A stretch of DNA of 44,172 bases from Streptomyces sp. HNM0575 (GTDB lineage Bacteria > Actinomycetota > Actinomycetes > Streptomycetales > Streptomycetaceae). Made by a program: the position numbers and the translations under genes. The notes beneath the pieces are model-generated. The model did no database searches. It worked only from the letters and a program-made list of their open reading frames with translations, and had not been told where the DNA came from. Positions 8,018-15,692 of this stretch are shown in pieces. The stretch is taken from assembly GCF_012726265.1 (NCBI RefSeq), contig NZ_JAASAG010000022.1, forward strand, positions 1 to 44,172, written 5' to 3'. Within the stretch, counting starts at the first letter, position 1; every line of letters begins with the position of its first letter.

Positions 8018-10319
8018 CGTACGGCAGCCGCAGCACCGCCATGCTGCGGGCGGTCAGCGCGATCCGCTCGCCGGGCGCCGCAGCGCGGTCCTCCTGCTGC
8101 GACGGAGGCGCCTCTGCGGCGGTGTCCAGCACGAGCCGCCAGGGCCGCCCGTCCGCCGGGTCGCCGGGCCGTGAGCCGGGTCCGTGCGGGACGGTGAACT
8201 CCACTGCCTCCGCATGGGCGTTGAACAGCAGCAGGAACGAGTCGTCCGTGACCGGTTCGCCGCGCCGGTCCGGTTCGGGGATCGCGCCGCCGTCGAGGAG
8301 CACCGTCAGGGAGCGGGCGCTCTCGTCGTGCCAGTCGGCGTCGGTCATCGCCTTGCCGGCCGGGGTGAACCAGGCGATGTCCGGGGGCCGTTGGGAGACG
8401 GCGTCGTCGCTTGCCTCCGGCCCGGAGCCGCGGAGGAACCGGCGGCGCCGGAAGACCGGGTGGCGGCGGCGCAGGGCGGTGAGTTCGCAGACGAACGCGA
8501 ACAGGTCGCCCTCCGGGCGGAGTTCGCGACCGGACGCACCGCCCCCGTCCGGGTCTGCGCCGCCCCCGTCCCGGTACGCGCCGCCCCCGTCCCGGTCCGC
8601 TGCGCCCCCGTCCGGGTACGCGCCGCTGTCCTGGTCCGCATCGCCGCCGTCCGCCCGCGTACCGCTCTCCTTCGGCTCCGGCCAGTGCACCCACGTCAGT
8701 TCGCCGTCATGGCAGTAGGCGTTGTTGTTGCCGCGCTGCGTGCGTCCGAACTCGTCGCCGTGGGAGAGCATCGGGACGCCCTGCGACAGCATCAGCGTCG
8801 CGACGAGGTTCCGCATCTGCCGCCGCCGCAGCCGCTGTACGTCGGGGTCGCCGGTGGGGCCCTCGGCGCCGCAGTTCCACGACCTGTTGTGGTCCTCGCC
8901 GTCCCTGCCGTCCTCGCCGTTCGCCTCGTTGTGCTTGCCGTCGTACGCGACGAGGTCGTGGAGGGTGAAACCGTCGTGGCACGTAACGAAGTTGACCGAG
9001 GCCGTGGGACGCCGGCCGTGCCGGAAGAGGTCGCTGGAGCCCGTCAGCCGGGACGCGAACCCGGGGAGCGTGCCCGGCTCTCCGCGCCACAGGTCCCGCA
9101 CGGTGTCGCGGTAGCGGCCGTTCCATTCGCTCCACAGGGGAGGGAAGTTGCCTGCCTGATAGCCGTTCTCTCCCACGTCCCAGGGCTCGGCGATCAGCTT
9201 GACGCGGCTGACGACCGGGTCCTGCTGCACCAGGTCGAAGAAGGACGAACGCCGGTCCACCTCGTGGAACTGCCGCGCCAGCGTCGCCGCCAGGTCGAAG
9301 CGGAAACCGTCCACGTGCATCTCGGTCACCCAGTAGCGCAGCGAGTCCATGATCAGCTGAAGGACGTGGGGGCTGCGCATCAACAGTGAATTACCCGTGC
9401 CCGTCGTATCGGTGCAGTAGCGCGGATCGTCACCGAGCCGGTAGTACGAGGGATTGTCGAGTCCCCGGAAGGAGAGCGTGGGACCGAGATGACCGCCTTC
9501 CGCCGTGTGGTTGTAGACGACGTCGAGCAGGACCTCGATGCCCGCGTCGTGCAGCGCGCGCACGGCCTGCTTGAACTCCCGCACCTGCCCGCCGAGTTCG
9601 CCGCGGGAGGCGTAGGCGTCGTGCGGTGCGAAGAAGCCGATGGTGTTGTAGCCCCAGTAGTCGGCCAGGCCCGCCCCGGCGAGGCCCTGGCGGGTGACCG
9701 ACTGGTGCACCGGCATCAACTCCAGTGCTGTGACGCCGAGTTGCTTCAGGTGGCCGACGACCGCCGGGTGCCCGAGCGCCGCGTACGTGCCGCGCAGCTC
9801 CGGCGGGACGCCGGGATGCAGCATCGTCAGGCCCTTCACATGGGCCTCGTAGACGACGGTGCGTTCGGGGCTCGTTCGCGGCGGCCGGTCGTCGCCCCAG
9901 TCGAAGCCGGGGTCGATCACGACCGAAGTCATCGTGTACGGCGCCGAGTCGAGGTCGTTGCGCACGTCCGGGTCGTCGAACCGGTGGCCGTAGAGTGCCT
10001 CGTGCCACTCGACGCTTCCGCTCATCGCCTTGGCGTACGGGTCGAGCAGCAGCTTCGCGGCGTTGCAGAGCAGCCCGCGCCCCGGTTCGTACGGGCCGTG
10101 CACCCGGAACCCGTAGCGCTGCCCCGGCCCCACGCCCGGCAGATAGGCGTGCCGCACATGGCCGTCGTGCTCGCGGAGCTCCACCCGCGACTCGCGGCCC
10201 GCCTCGTCCAGCAGGCACAGCTCGACGCGGTGCGCGGCCTCGGAGAAGACGGCGAAGTTGGTGCCCGCGCCGTCGTAGGTCGCCCCGAGGGGGTAGGCGT
10301 CTCCCGGCCAGACCTGCAT
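7965..10319 (-). CDS. glgX: Glycogen debranching enzyme GlgX (isoamylase type)
   Basis: A 784-residue GH13 isoamylase-type debranching enzyme that hydrolyses alpha-1,6 branches of limit-dextrin glycogen. An N-terminal CBM48-like domain (1-130) precedes the TIM barrel. The nucleophile is D342 in HVDGFRFDLA, the acid/base E378 in LIAEPWD, and the third carboxylate D449 in VTCHDGF. The ATG at 10319 has AGGAGGAG eight bases upstream; the longer open frame is not credible. Residues 551-602 are an Asp/Gly tandem expansion (repeats such as YRDGGGADPDGGGA) inserted in the barrel's late region between LTWVHWPEP and DLFAFVCEL. The C-terminus overlaps the FHA gene tail-to-tail by 53 bases, so both C-termini are constrained by the same DNA. 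Confidence 0.94.
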   Translation of the reverse strand: MQVWPGDAYPLGATYDGAGTNFAVFSEAAHRVELCLLDEAGRESRVELREHDGHVRHAYLPGVGPGQRYGFRVHGPYEPGRGLLCNAAKLLLDPYAKAMSGSVEWHEALYGHRFDDPDVRNDLDSAPYTMTSVVIDPGFDWGDDRPPRTSPERTVVYEAHVKGLTMLHPGVPPELRGTYAALGHPAVVGHLKQLGVTALELMPVHQSVTRQGLAGAGLADYWGYNTIGFFAPHDAYASRGELGGQVREFKQAVRALHDAGIEVLLDVVYNHTAEGGHLGPTLSFRGLDNPSYYRLGDDPRYCTDTTGTGNSLLMRSPHVLQLIMDSLRYWVTEMHVDGFRFDLAATLARQFHEVDRRSSFFDLVQQDPVVSRVKLIAEPWDVGENGYQAGNFPPLWSEWNGRYRDTVRDLWRGEPGTLPGFASRLTGSSDLFRHGRRPTASVNFVTCHDGFTLHDLVAYDGKHNEANGEDGRDGEDHNRSWNCGAEGPTGDPDVQRLRRRQMRNLVATLMLSQGVPMLSHGDEFGRTQRGNNNAYCHDGELTWVHWPEPKESGTRADGGDADQDSGAYPDGGAADRDGGGAYRDGGGADPDGGGASGRELRPEGDLFAFVCELTALRRRHPVFRRRRFLRGSGPEASDDAVSQRPPDIAWFTPAGKAMTDADWHDESARSLTVLLDGGAIPEPDRRGEPVTDDSFLLLFNAHAEAVEFTVPHGPGSRPGDPADGRPWRLVLDTAAEAPPSQQEDRAAAPGERIALTARSMAVLRLPYVRTGRAAPAKAAWTARA
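8514..8669. repeat. Imperfect tandem repeats coding the GlgX Asp-Gly insertion
   Basis: Variants of an 18-bp unit (CCGCCCCCGTCCCGGTAC and similar) recur about seven times, keeping the glgX frame. They encode the low-complexity Asp/Gly insertion at residues 551-602. Confidence 0.75.
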
Positions 10320-10575
10320 GCGATGCTCTCCTCCTGCCGTCTGAGGCCTTCCGGCCGGCGCGCGGGCCGGCACCGTGCGGCCGCTGCCGCCGCCGCACCG
10401 GGGCATCCTTGCGCAGGTGGCGCGAAAGGGACGGGGCAGCGGGTGGCACAGTGGGCGGCAATCCCTCGTACGGCCGTACGGGCGGGGCAAGTTGATGGGG
10501 GTTCAGGGTGCGGCCTCTCCAGGGCCGCAGTAGTCTTCCTTGATCGCTCAACAGGGTCAGGAAGGCGGTGCGCGG
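10320..10575. other. Divergent intergenic region glgX / SAV2148-family gene
   Basis: 256 bases between back-to-back genes. TAGTCT near 10530 could be a -10 box for the rightward gene, but no good -35 is seen. A short inverted repeat GCGGCC-N7-GGCCGC lies just before it. No gene is supported here. Confidence 0.35.
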
Positions 10576-11838
10576 GTGGGTGCGGGAGGGCTTGAGCTCC
10601 CCCCAGGTGAAAGCGGCGACGACGGTGACGGGGAGGCCGCCGGCGCGCCGGCCGGTGCGGTGTCACTGGCACGCCCCATGGAGATCGGCGCGGACCTCGA
10701 CTGGGACGCGGACGCGTGGTCCGAGGTGCGCACCCGAGCCCGTCGCGCGGGACGGGCCTACATCTGGCTGAATCTCGTCGAACAGCGCCTGCGCGCGGTC
10801 GTCTCCGCCGTGCTGCGCCCCATCTACGAGCCGGTGCACGGCGACGAGTGGGTCATCGCGGCGGCGGGCCCGGCCGGTCAGGAGTGGGTGCAGCGGGCCG
10901 TGGCGGTACGGGAGGTGAGCCGCCGCAAGGGCTATCTCCTCGACCCCGCCGACGACAACGTTCTCTGCTTCCTCACGCTGCCGCAGCTGCGCGAGCTGAT
11001 GGTGCAGCACTGGCCGTGCTTCGAGCCGTACTTCGACGACCGCCGCGAGGTCGAACTCGCCCTGGACGAGCTGGAGGTGGCGCGCAGCGCCGTCGCCCGC
11101 AACCGCGCGCTGTCCGAGACGGTCCTCGCACAGGCCGAGCGCACGTGCGCCCGGCTGCTGGAGATGCTCGGGGCCTCCGGCGACGAGACGCCCTCCGCCC
11201 ACCGGCTGCCCGTCGACGCGGTGGAGGACCTCGTCGGCGACCGCTTCGCGGACGTCGTGGGCGTCCACTCCGACCGGGTGCGCCTCCAGCGGAGCCTGCC
11301 CGCCGAGGACCTCTTCGCCGGCGCACGCCGCCTGGACGCCATGGGCATAGGCCTCAACCTGCTCGTGCAGAACTACTCGGGGCGCCGGCTGGTGCGCCTC
11401 GCGGCGTCCGGCTGCCGGCTGCGGCTGCTCTTCCTCAACCCGGCCAGCAGTGCCGTACGCCGCCGGGAGCGCGAACTGGGCATAAAGAAGGGCGAGTTGA
11501 GCCGCACCGTCGAGATGAACATTCTCCACATGCGGCGGGTGCGCGCCCGGCTGCGCGACACCGCCGCCTTCGAGATCCACGTCTTCGACGAGACGCCCCG
11601 CTTCTCCGCGTACATGGTCGACGGCGACGGCGCGGACGGGCTCGCGGTGGTGCAGTCGTATCTGCGGCGCGTGCGCGGGATGGAGGCGCCGGTGCTGGTG
11701 CTGCGCGGCGGGGGGCGCGATCTCGTGCAGCAGCGCGCCGAGCAGCAGAAGCCCCAGGACGAGGGCGTGCAGGGCCTGTTCCAGACCTACCGCGAGGAGT
11801 TCGAGACCGCCTGGACGGACTCCCGCCCCGTCTCGTGA
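10576..11838 (+). CDS. SAV2148 family HEPN-domain protein
   Basis: A 420-residue protein matching from memory the actinobacterial SAV2148 HEPN family: a variable 35-residue N-terminus, then the highly conserved VSLARPMEIGADLDW, RAGRAYIWLNLVEQRLRAV and SRRKGYLLDPADDNVL segments. The second half (about 230-380) has GARRLDAMGIGLNLLVQNYS and RLRLLFLNPASSAVRRRE. This alternating hydrophobic pattern resembles domains seen downstream of stress-sensing modules, and the end (TYREEFETAWTDSRPVS) is also typical. HEPN domains are often RNA-binding or RNases, but I do not see a clear RxxxxH catalytic motif, so activity is not claimed. The GTG at 10576 is chosen because AGGAAGG lies ten bases upstream and the homologues start here. 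Confidence 0.8.
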   Translation: MGAGGLELPPGESGDDGDGEAAGAPAGAVSLARPMEIGADLDWDADAWSEVRTRARRAGRAYIWLNLVEQRLRAVVSAVLRPIYEPVHGDEWVIAAAGPAGQEWVQRAVAVREVSRRKGYLLDPADDNVLCFLTLPQLRELMVQHWPCFEPYFDDRREVELALDELEVARSAVARNRALSETVLAQAERTCARLLEMLGASGDETPSAHRLPVDAVEDLVGDRFADVVGVHSDRVRLQRSLPAEDLFAGARRLDAMGIGLNLLVQNYSGRRLVRLAASGCRLRLLFLNPASSAVRRRERELGIKKGELSRTVEMNILHMRRVRARLRDTAAFEIHVFDETPRFSAYMVDGDGADGLAVVQSYLRRVRGMEAPVLVLRGGGRDLVQQRAEQQKPQDEGVQGLFQTYREEFETAWTDSRPVS

Positions 11839-11887
11839 ACCGGCGGCCGGGCACCGGGCATGCCGTGCCTCTTCTAAGCTGCCGCCC

Positions 11888-12415
11888 ATGACGACGTATG
11901 CGGCGCTACTGCGGGGGATCAACGTGGGCGGCCACAAGAAGGTGCCCATGGCCGAGTTGAGGGACGTCATGGCGGGACTGGGGTGGACCGGGGTCCGCAC
12001 CTATCTCCAGAGCGGCAACGCGGTCTTCACCACGGACGACCCCGACCCGGGCGGCCGCCTGGAGAGCGCGGTCGCCGGGCACTTCGGGTTCGAGGTCCGC
12101 TGCCTGATCCGTACGGCCGAGGAACTGCGCGCGGTCGCGGACGCCTGCCCCTATCCCGCGGCGGAGCTGGACCCGGCGAAGCTTCAGGTGCTCTTCCTCG
12201 AAGACCCCCCGGAGAAGGGGCACTTCGACTCCGTGGACGCCGCGGACTTCGCTCCGGACACCTTCGAGCACATCGGCAGCGCCGTGTACTGCTACTTTCC
12301 GGACGGGATGGGCCGCAGTAAGCTTCCGGCCGCGCTGGAGGCCGTACGTCCCAAGGTGACGATGACCGGCCGCAACTGGCGTACGGTCCAGCGGCTGATC
12401 GAACTCGCGAGCTGA
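11888..12415 (+). CDS. DUF1697 domain-containing protein
   Basis: A 175-residue soluble protein of the DUF1697 family. It is recognised from YAALLRGINVGGHKKVPMAELR at the start, the YLQSGNAVF strand, and KVTMTGRNWRTVQRL near the end. The family is widespread and has no established biochemical role. There is no ribosome site before the ATG. TAAGCT (11874-11879) lies eight bases before it and could be a -10 box of a leaderless transcript. Confidence 0.88.
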   Translation: MTTYAALLRGINVGGHKKVPMAELRDVMAGLGWTGVRTYLQSGNAVFTTDDPDPGGRLESAVAGHFGFEVRCLIRTAEELRAVADACPYPAAELDPAKLQVLFLEDPPEKGHFDSVDAADFAPDTFEHIGSAVYCYFPDGMGRSKLPAALEAVRPKVTMTGRNWRTVQRLIELAS

Positions 12416-12456
12416 AGCCCGGGGCCGAACTCCGGGCGACTCGCGGCGACTCGGGG

Positions 12457-12482
12457 CGTATCGCCCTCCGGAGGGCGATACG
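12457..12482. terminator. 26-bp perfect palindrome after the DUF1697 gene
   Basis: A perfect 13+13 palindrome without a loop (left arm CGTATCGCCCTCC) starts 41 bases after the stop. As RNA it could fold into a strong hairpin with its central bases as loop. It is most simply a terminator. It is followed by two copies of GTGAAGGTCC (about 12482 and 12502). Confidence 0.6.
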
Positions 12483-12542
12483 TGAAGGTCCAGGCGGGAG
12501 TTGTGAAGGTCCCGGCGTGAATTGCTCCCGGGTGAGTCAGTC

Positions 12543-12560
12543 CGGTCAGATATCTGACCG
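12543..12560. promoter_or_regulatory. 18-bp perfect palindrome, candidate operator of the subtilase gene
   Basis: CGGTCAGATATCTGACCG reads identically on both strands, lies about 110 bases before the candidate protease -35 box, and is AT-rich at its centre. Dyads of this length and symmetry are typical of dimeric repressor or activator sites. A related half-site, GTCAGGTCAA, follows at about 12573. The regulator is not known. Confidence 0.5.
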
Positions 12561-12651
12561 AAGTGATGCCTCGTCAGGTCAACTTGGAGGGATACAGGGC
12601 GCTTTGCCGTGCCACCCCGAAAGTTGCCTATGTCACACCCGCTCATACGGC

Positions 12652-12680
12652 TTGAGGTGAGCGGATCAATCAGACAGTGT
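12652..12680 (+). promoter_or_regulatory. Candidate promoter of the subtilase gene
   Basis: TTGAGG (12652-12657) and CAGTGT (12675-12680) are 17 bases apart, a fair match to the housekeeping consensus. They would leave a leader of about 80 bases before the ATG. Only sequence similarity supports this. Confidence 0.4.
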
Positions 12681-12770
12681 TTCGAGTCCCGGTTGCGGAT
12701 CATCACCGCTGTGCACCGGGGCTGACAACGTGACCAAAACCCCCCACACCTCACGAGGAGGACCCTCGTC

Positions 12771-14006
12771 ATGGCAACCAACACGCCCAGAAGCCCGGAG
12801 AAGTCCGCCAGGCGGCGCCGTATCACTCTGGCGACCGGCGTCGCCGCGGCGGTGGTCGGGGCGGCGACGCTGCTGACGCTGCCCGCCGGTGCCTCTCCCG
12901 CCGAGGGCCACGTCTTCGGCACGAAGGCCAAGGGCGCGGTCGACGGCAGCTACATCGTCATGCTGAAGGACAGCAAGGGTGCCAACTCCGTGAAGTCCGC
13001 GGGGAGCGACCTGGCCGACCAGTACGGCGGCAAGGTCAAGAACACCTACGACTCCGCGATCAACGGCTTCTCCGCCAAGGGCCTCAGCGCCAAGGAGGCC
13101 CGTCAGCTCGCCGGCAACTCCCAGGTCGCGAAGGTCGTGCAGAACCACACCTTCAGCGTGAACCAGACGCAGTCCAACCCGCCGTCGTGGGGCCTGGACC
13201 GCATCGACCAGGAGAAGACCAAGGGCGACAAGAAGTACACCTTCCCGAACAGCGCCGGTAAGGGCGTGACGGCGTACGTCATCGACACCGGCGTCCGCTT
13301 CACGCACGAGGACTTCGGCAAGCGCGCCAAGTCCGGCTTCGACGCGGTCGACGGCGGCAAGGCGGACGACGGCCAGGGCCACGGCACGCACGTGGCGGGC
13401 ACCATCGCGGGCAGCGCCCACGGTGTCGCCAAGAAGGCCAACATCGTCGCCGTGCGCGTCCTGGACGACCAGGGCTCCGGCACGACCGAGCAGGTCGTCA
13501 AGGGCATCGACTGGGTCACCAAGAACGCCAAGGGCCCGTCCGTCGCCAACATGTCGCTCGGCGGTCCGAAGGACGAGGCGCTGGACGCGGCAGTGCAGAA
13601 GGCCGTCGACGCGGGCATCACCTTCGCCGTCGCCGCCGGCAACGAGAGCCAGGACGCGGACAACAGCTCCCCGGCCCGTGTGAAGGACGCCCTCACGGTC
13701 GCCGCCAGCGACGACACCGACAAGCAGGCCGACTTCTCCAACTTCGGCAAGCTGGTCGACATCTACGCGCCGGGCGTGGACATCGTCTCCGCGACGAACA
13801 CCAGCGACAGCGCCACGGAGACGCTGTCGGGCACCTCGATGGCCTCCCCGCACGTCGCGGGTGCCGCGGCTCTCTTCCTCGGCGAGAACAAGGACGCCAA
13901 GCCGGCGGACGTCGCCAAGGGCCTGAGCAAGGCCGCGACCAAGGACGCGATATCCAACCCGAGCTCGGGCACCAAGAACGAGCTGCTGAACGTCAACAGC
14001 AAGTGA
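12771..14006 (+). CDS. Secreted S8 family serine protease (subtilase) with I9 propeptide
   Basis: A 411-residue proteinase-K-type subtilase. The signal peptide has a basic start (SARRRR, residues 12-17) and a hydrophobic core (18-37), with likely cleavage after LPAGASP near 43. An inhibitor I9-type propeptide follows (about 55-130, starting GSYIVMLKDS). The mature enzyme carries the catalytic triad D172 (YVIDTG), H204 (GHGTHVAG) and S356 (SGTSMASPH), with oxyanion N291 (AAGNES). There is no C-terminal binding domain. The ATG has GAGGAGGA eight bases upstream. Its promoter region contains a perfect 18-bp palindrome, and a strong hairpin terminator follows. It is expected to be exported by Sec and to digest extracellular protein. 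Confidence 0.95.
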   Translation: MATNTPRSPEKSARRRRITLATGVAAAVVGAATLLTLPAGASPAEGHVFGTKAKGAVDGSYIVMLKDSKGANSVKSAGSDLADQYGGKVKNTYDSAINGFSAKGLSAKEARQLAGNSQVAKVVQNHTFSVNQTQSNPPSWGLDRIDQEKTKGDKKYTFPNSAGKGVTAYVIDTGVRFTHEDFGKRAKSGFDAVDGGKADDGQGHGTHVAGTIAGSAHGVAKKANIVAVRVLDDQGSGTTEQVVKGIDWVTKNAKGPSVANMSLGGPKDEALDAAVQKAVDAGITFAVAAGNESQDADNSSPARVKDALTVAASDDTDKQADFSNFGKLVDIYAPGVDIVSATNTSDSATETLSGTSMASPHVAGAAALFLGENKDAKPADVAKGLSKAATKDAISNPSSGTKNELLNVNSK

Positions 14007-14046
14007 CCTCCGGGCACGCTTGCTGAGCGGACAGCTCACGCACGAC

Positions 14047-14084
14047 GCCGCCCGCCGCGCTCCTCGTCGAGTGCGGCGGGCGGC
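14047..14084 (+). terminator. Terminator after the subtilase gene
   Basis: A perfect 12-bp GC-rich stem (14047-14058 with 14073-14084) has a 14-base loop and starts 40 bases after the stop codon. Confidence 0.8.
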
Positions 14085-14623
14085 TGCGTTCTGTCCAGGG
14101 CCACCGGCCGTCTCAGGGGCTCCCGGCCGGGCCTCATCCGCTATTCGAGACGTCGCGTCCCATTCGTTGACGCCGTACCGTAATTGCTGTCATGCTCAAT
14201 TCCGTGAATCAGTCTGCGAAGCTCGTAGCGCGCCTGCACGTCGACCTTCGACGGCACGCCAGCGCAATCTGTGCCGCCGGCTCCTGAGCCGCGCGCTCCC
14301 TGATTCCGCCTCCGCTCTGCTCTCGGCTCCGCCCCCGGCGGGACCGATCCGAGCTGCGGTTCTTCCTCCGCCGGCCTGAGCGAGGGCGCCGAACTGCCGC
14401 CCCCGGCCGACGGTTTGTTCACCACCGGATTCCCGATTCCCGATTTCCGCCGCATCTCCGGCCGGACGCATTCCCCGCCCGCACTCAAGGCTGTTCGTAC
14501 GCCCGCACCACGTGATTCCGGCACGGCCGAAATGCGGTGCCGCTCACGGCCGTTCGTACGCGGGGACGCGGATTCGCCGGTATGCGCTCACCCACGAGAA
14601 CTCTCCGCGAAGGAGCCCTCCCG
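14085..14623. other. Long gene-free region before the winged-helix regulator
   Basis: About 540 bases with no credible coding sequence; the open frames present lack ribosome sites and family features. The base composition is lower in GC than the neighbours. It holds TTGACG (14167-14172) with CATGCT 18 bases later, a possible promoter facing right with nothing to drive but this region itself. A triple GATTCCCG-like repeat lies near 14430. A small RNA or a long leader is possible but not shown. Confidence 0.4.
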
Positions 14624-15352
14624 ATGACCTCCGCACTTTCAGCCGCACGCCATCTCCGCATCGTCGACGAGTCCGCACCCGGGGAACCGGGGACCGCGAA
14701 GGACGCGGGCGACGGCGACGGTGCGCACCCCGGTGAACAGGCGCCCGTCGTGGGCTATGTCGTGCTCGTCCCCGAAGGCACGGACCCCACCGAGCTGTTC
14801 ACCGCGGACGGCACGAGAGCCCGATTCCGCCCCCTGCTTCCCGCCGAGCAGCCGCCGGCTCCGCCGGCGCAGCATCCGCCCATACAGCAGCCCGCGGGCG
14901 CCGAAGCGGTCGCTGCCGAGACGCCCTCTGCCGCGCACGCCCCGGCCCACGCAGCACCGCACAACGGAGCCGGCGGTTCGGCCGACGCCGCGTCCGGTGG
15001 CTCGGCCGGCACCGCGTCCGGTGGTTCGGCAGGCACCGCGGCTCAGGCCCCGGCCGACCCCGGCTCCGGCGTGCACGTCGACCCCGAGCGGCACACCGCG
15101 CACGTGGACGGGCGCCAACTGGACCTGACATACCTGGAGTTCGAGCTGCTGGCGCACTTCGTGGCGAATCCCCAGCGGGTGCACACCCGCGGCCATCTGG
15201 TGGGGACGCTCTGGGGCTACAGCCACGTCGGGGACGGCCGCACGGTCGACGTGCACATCGCCCGGCTGCGCCGCAAGCTCGGCCGGTACCGGGAGACGAT
15301 CGTGACCGTCCGCCGCGTCGGCTACAAGTACGAGCCGGGCAGGGCCCGTTGA
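14624..15352 (+). CDS. Stand-alone OmpR/PhoB-type winged-helix DNA-binding protein
   Basis: A 242-residue protein. Its last 95 residues (about 150-240) are a Trans_reg_C winged helix: LDLTYLEFELLAHFVANP, then VHTRGHLVGTLWGY, the recognition helix region RTVDVHIARLRRKLG, and the wing TVRRVGYKYEP. No receiver domain is present. Residues 41-72 contain a conserved-looking strand segment (VVGYVVLVPEGTDPTELF). Residues 75-148 are a disordered Ala/Pro/Gly linker with SGGSAGTA tandem repeats. Thus it is an orphan transcription factor not controlled by Asp phosphorylation. The ATG at 14624 has AAGGAG eight bases upstream; the 29 extra upstream codons are not convincing. Targets are unknown. Confidence 0.85.
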   Translation: MTSALSAARHLRIVDESAPGEPGTAKDAGDGDGAHPGEQAPVVGYVVLVPEGTDPTELFTADGTRARFRPLLPAEQPPAPPAQHPPIQQPAGAEAVAAETPSAAHAPAHAAPHNGAGGSADAASGGSAGTASGGSAGTAAQAPADPGSGVHVDPERHTAHVDGRQLDLTYLEFELLAHFVANPQRVHTRGHLVGTLWGYSHVGDGRTVDVHIARLRRKLGRYRETIVTVRRVGYKYEPGRAR

Positions 15353-15426
15353 GGCTGCCGCGGGTTGGTCGCGGGGCGCGGCAGCGTTGAGGCCGTAGCC
15401 GTGGCCGTGAGGCCGCAGCGATGAGG

Positions 15427-15463
15427 AGGCCGCAGCCGTCGGATGACATGACGGCTGCGGCCT
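15427..15463. terminator. Strong hairpin after the winged-helix gene
   Basis: A perfect 14-bp stem (15427-15440 with 15450-15463) surrounds a nine-base loop, 74 bases after the stop codon. Confidence 0.85.
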
Positions 15464-15692
15464 CTCGTCGAGAGCGGCAAGCGTGCCGGGTTCTTCGAGG
15501 ACCGGCCCGGCGAGGCCGGTCCGTTCAGGAGCGGGCCCGTCGAGGACCGGCTCGTCGAGAAGTGACCGTCGAGGACCGCCTGTTGAGGACGGCCCGCCGG
15601 ATCTAAGCGGTCCCGGCCCGGGCCCGGGCTCGTTCGCTCCGCGTTGTTCAGGCCCCCTCGTTCAGGCCCGTCTCGTTCAGATCCCGCCTCGT
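15464..15692. repeat. Gene-free region with tandem microrepeats next to the chelatase stop
   Basis: No gene is seen. GTTCAG occurs at 15646, 15660, 15675 and 15691, spaced 14-16 bases apart. On the minus strand these read CTGAACGAG-like, and the first of them contains the TGA stop of the chelatase gene. The gene's 3' end therefore appears to have been multiplied by slippage. Between 15480 and 15600, GTCGAGGACCG-like units also recur about four times. Confidence 0.6.

Noticed and set aside
10022..10672. Minus-strand frame across the glgX / SAV2148 gap
   Set aside because: Arg/Pro/Ser-rich shadow; contradicted by the glgX ribosome site at 10320-10335.
14141..14524. 127-codon minus-strand frame in the gene-free region
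   Set aside because: No ribosome site, no family resemblance, composition like random GC-rich DNA.
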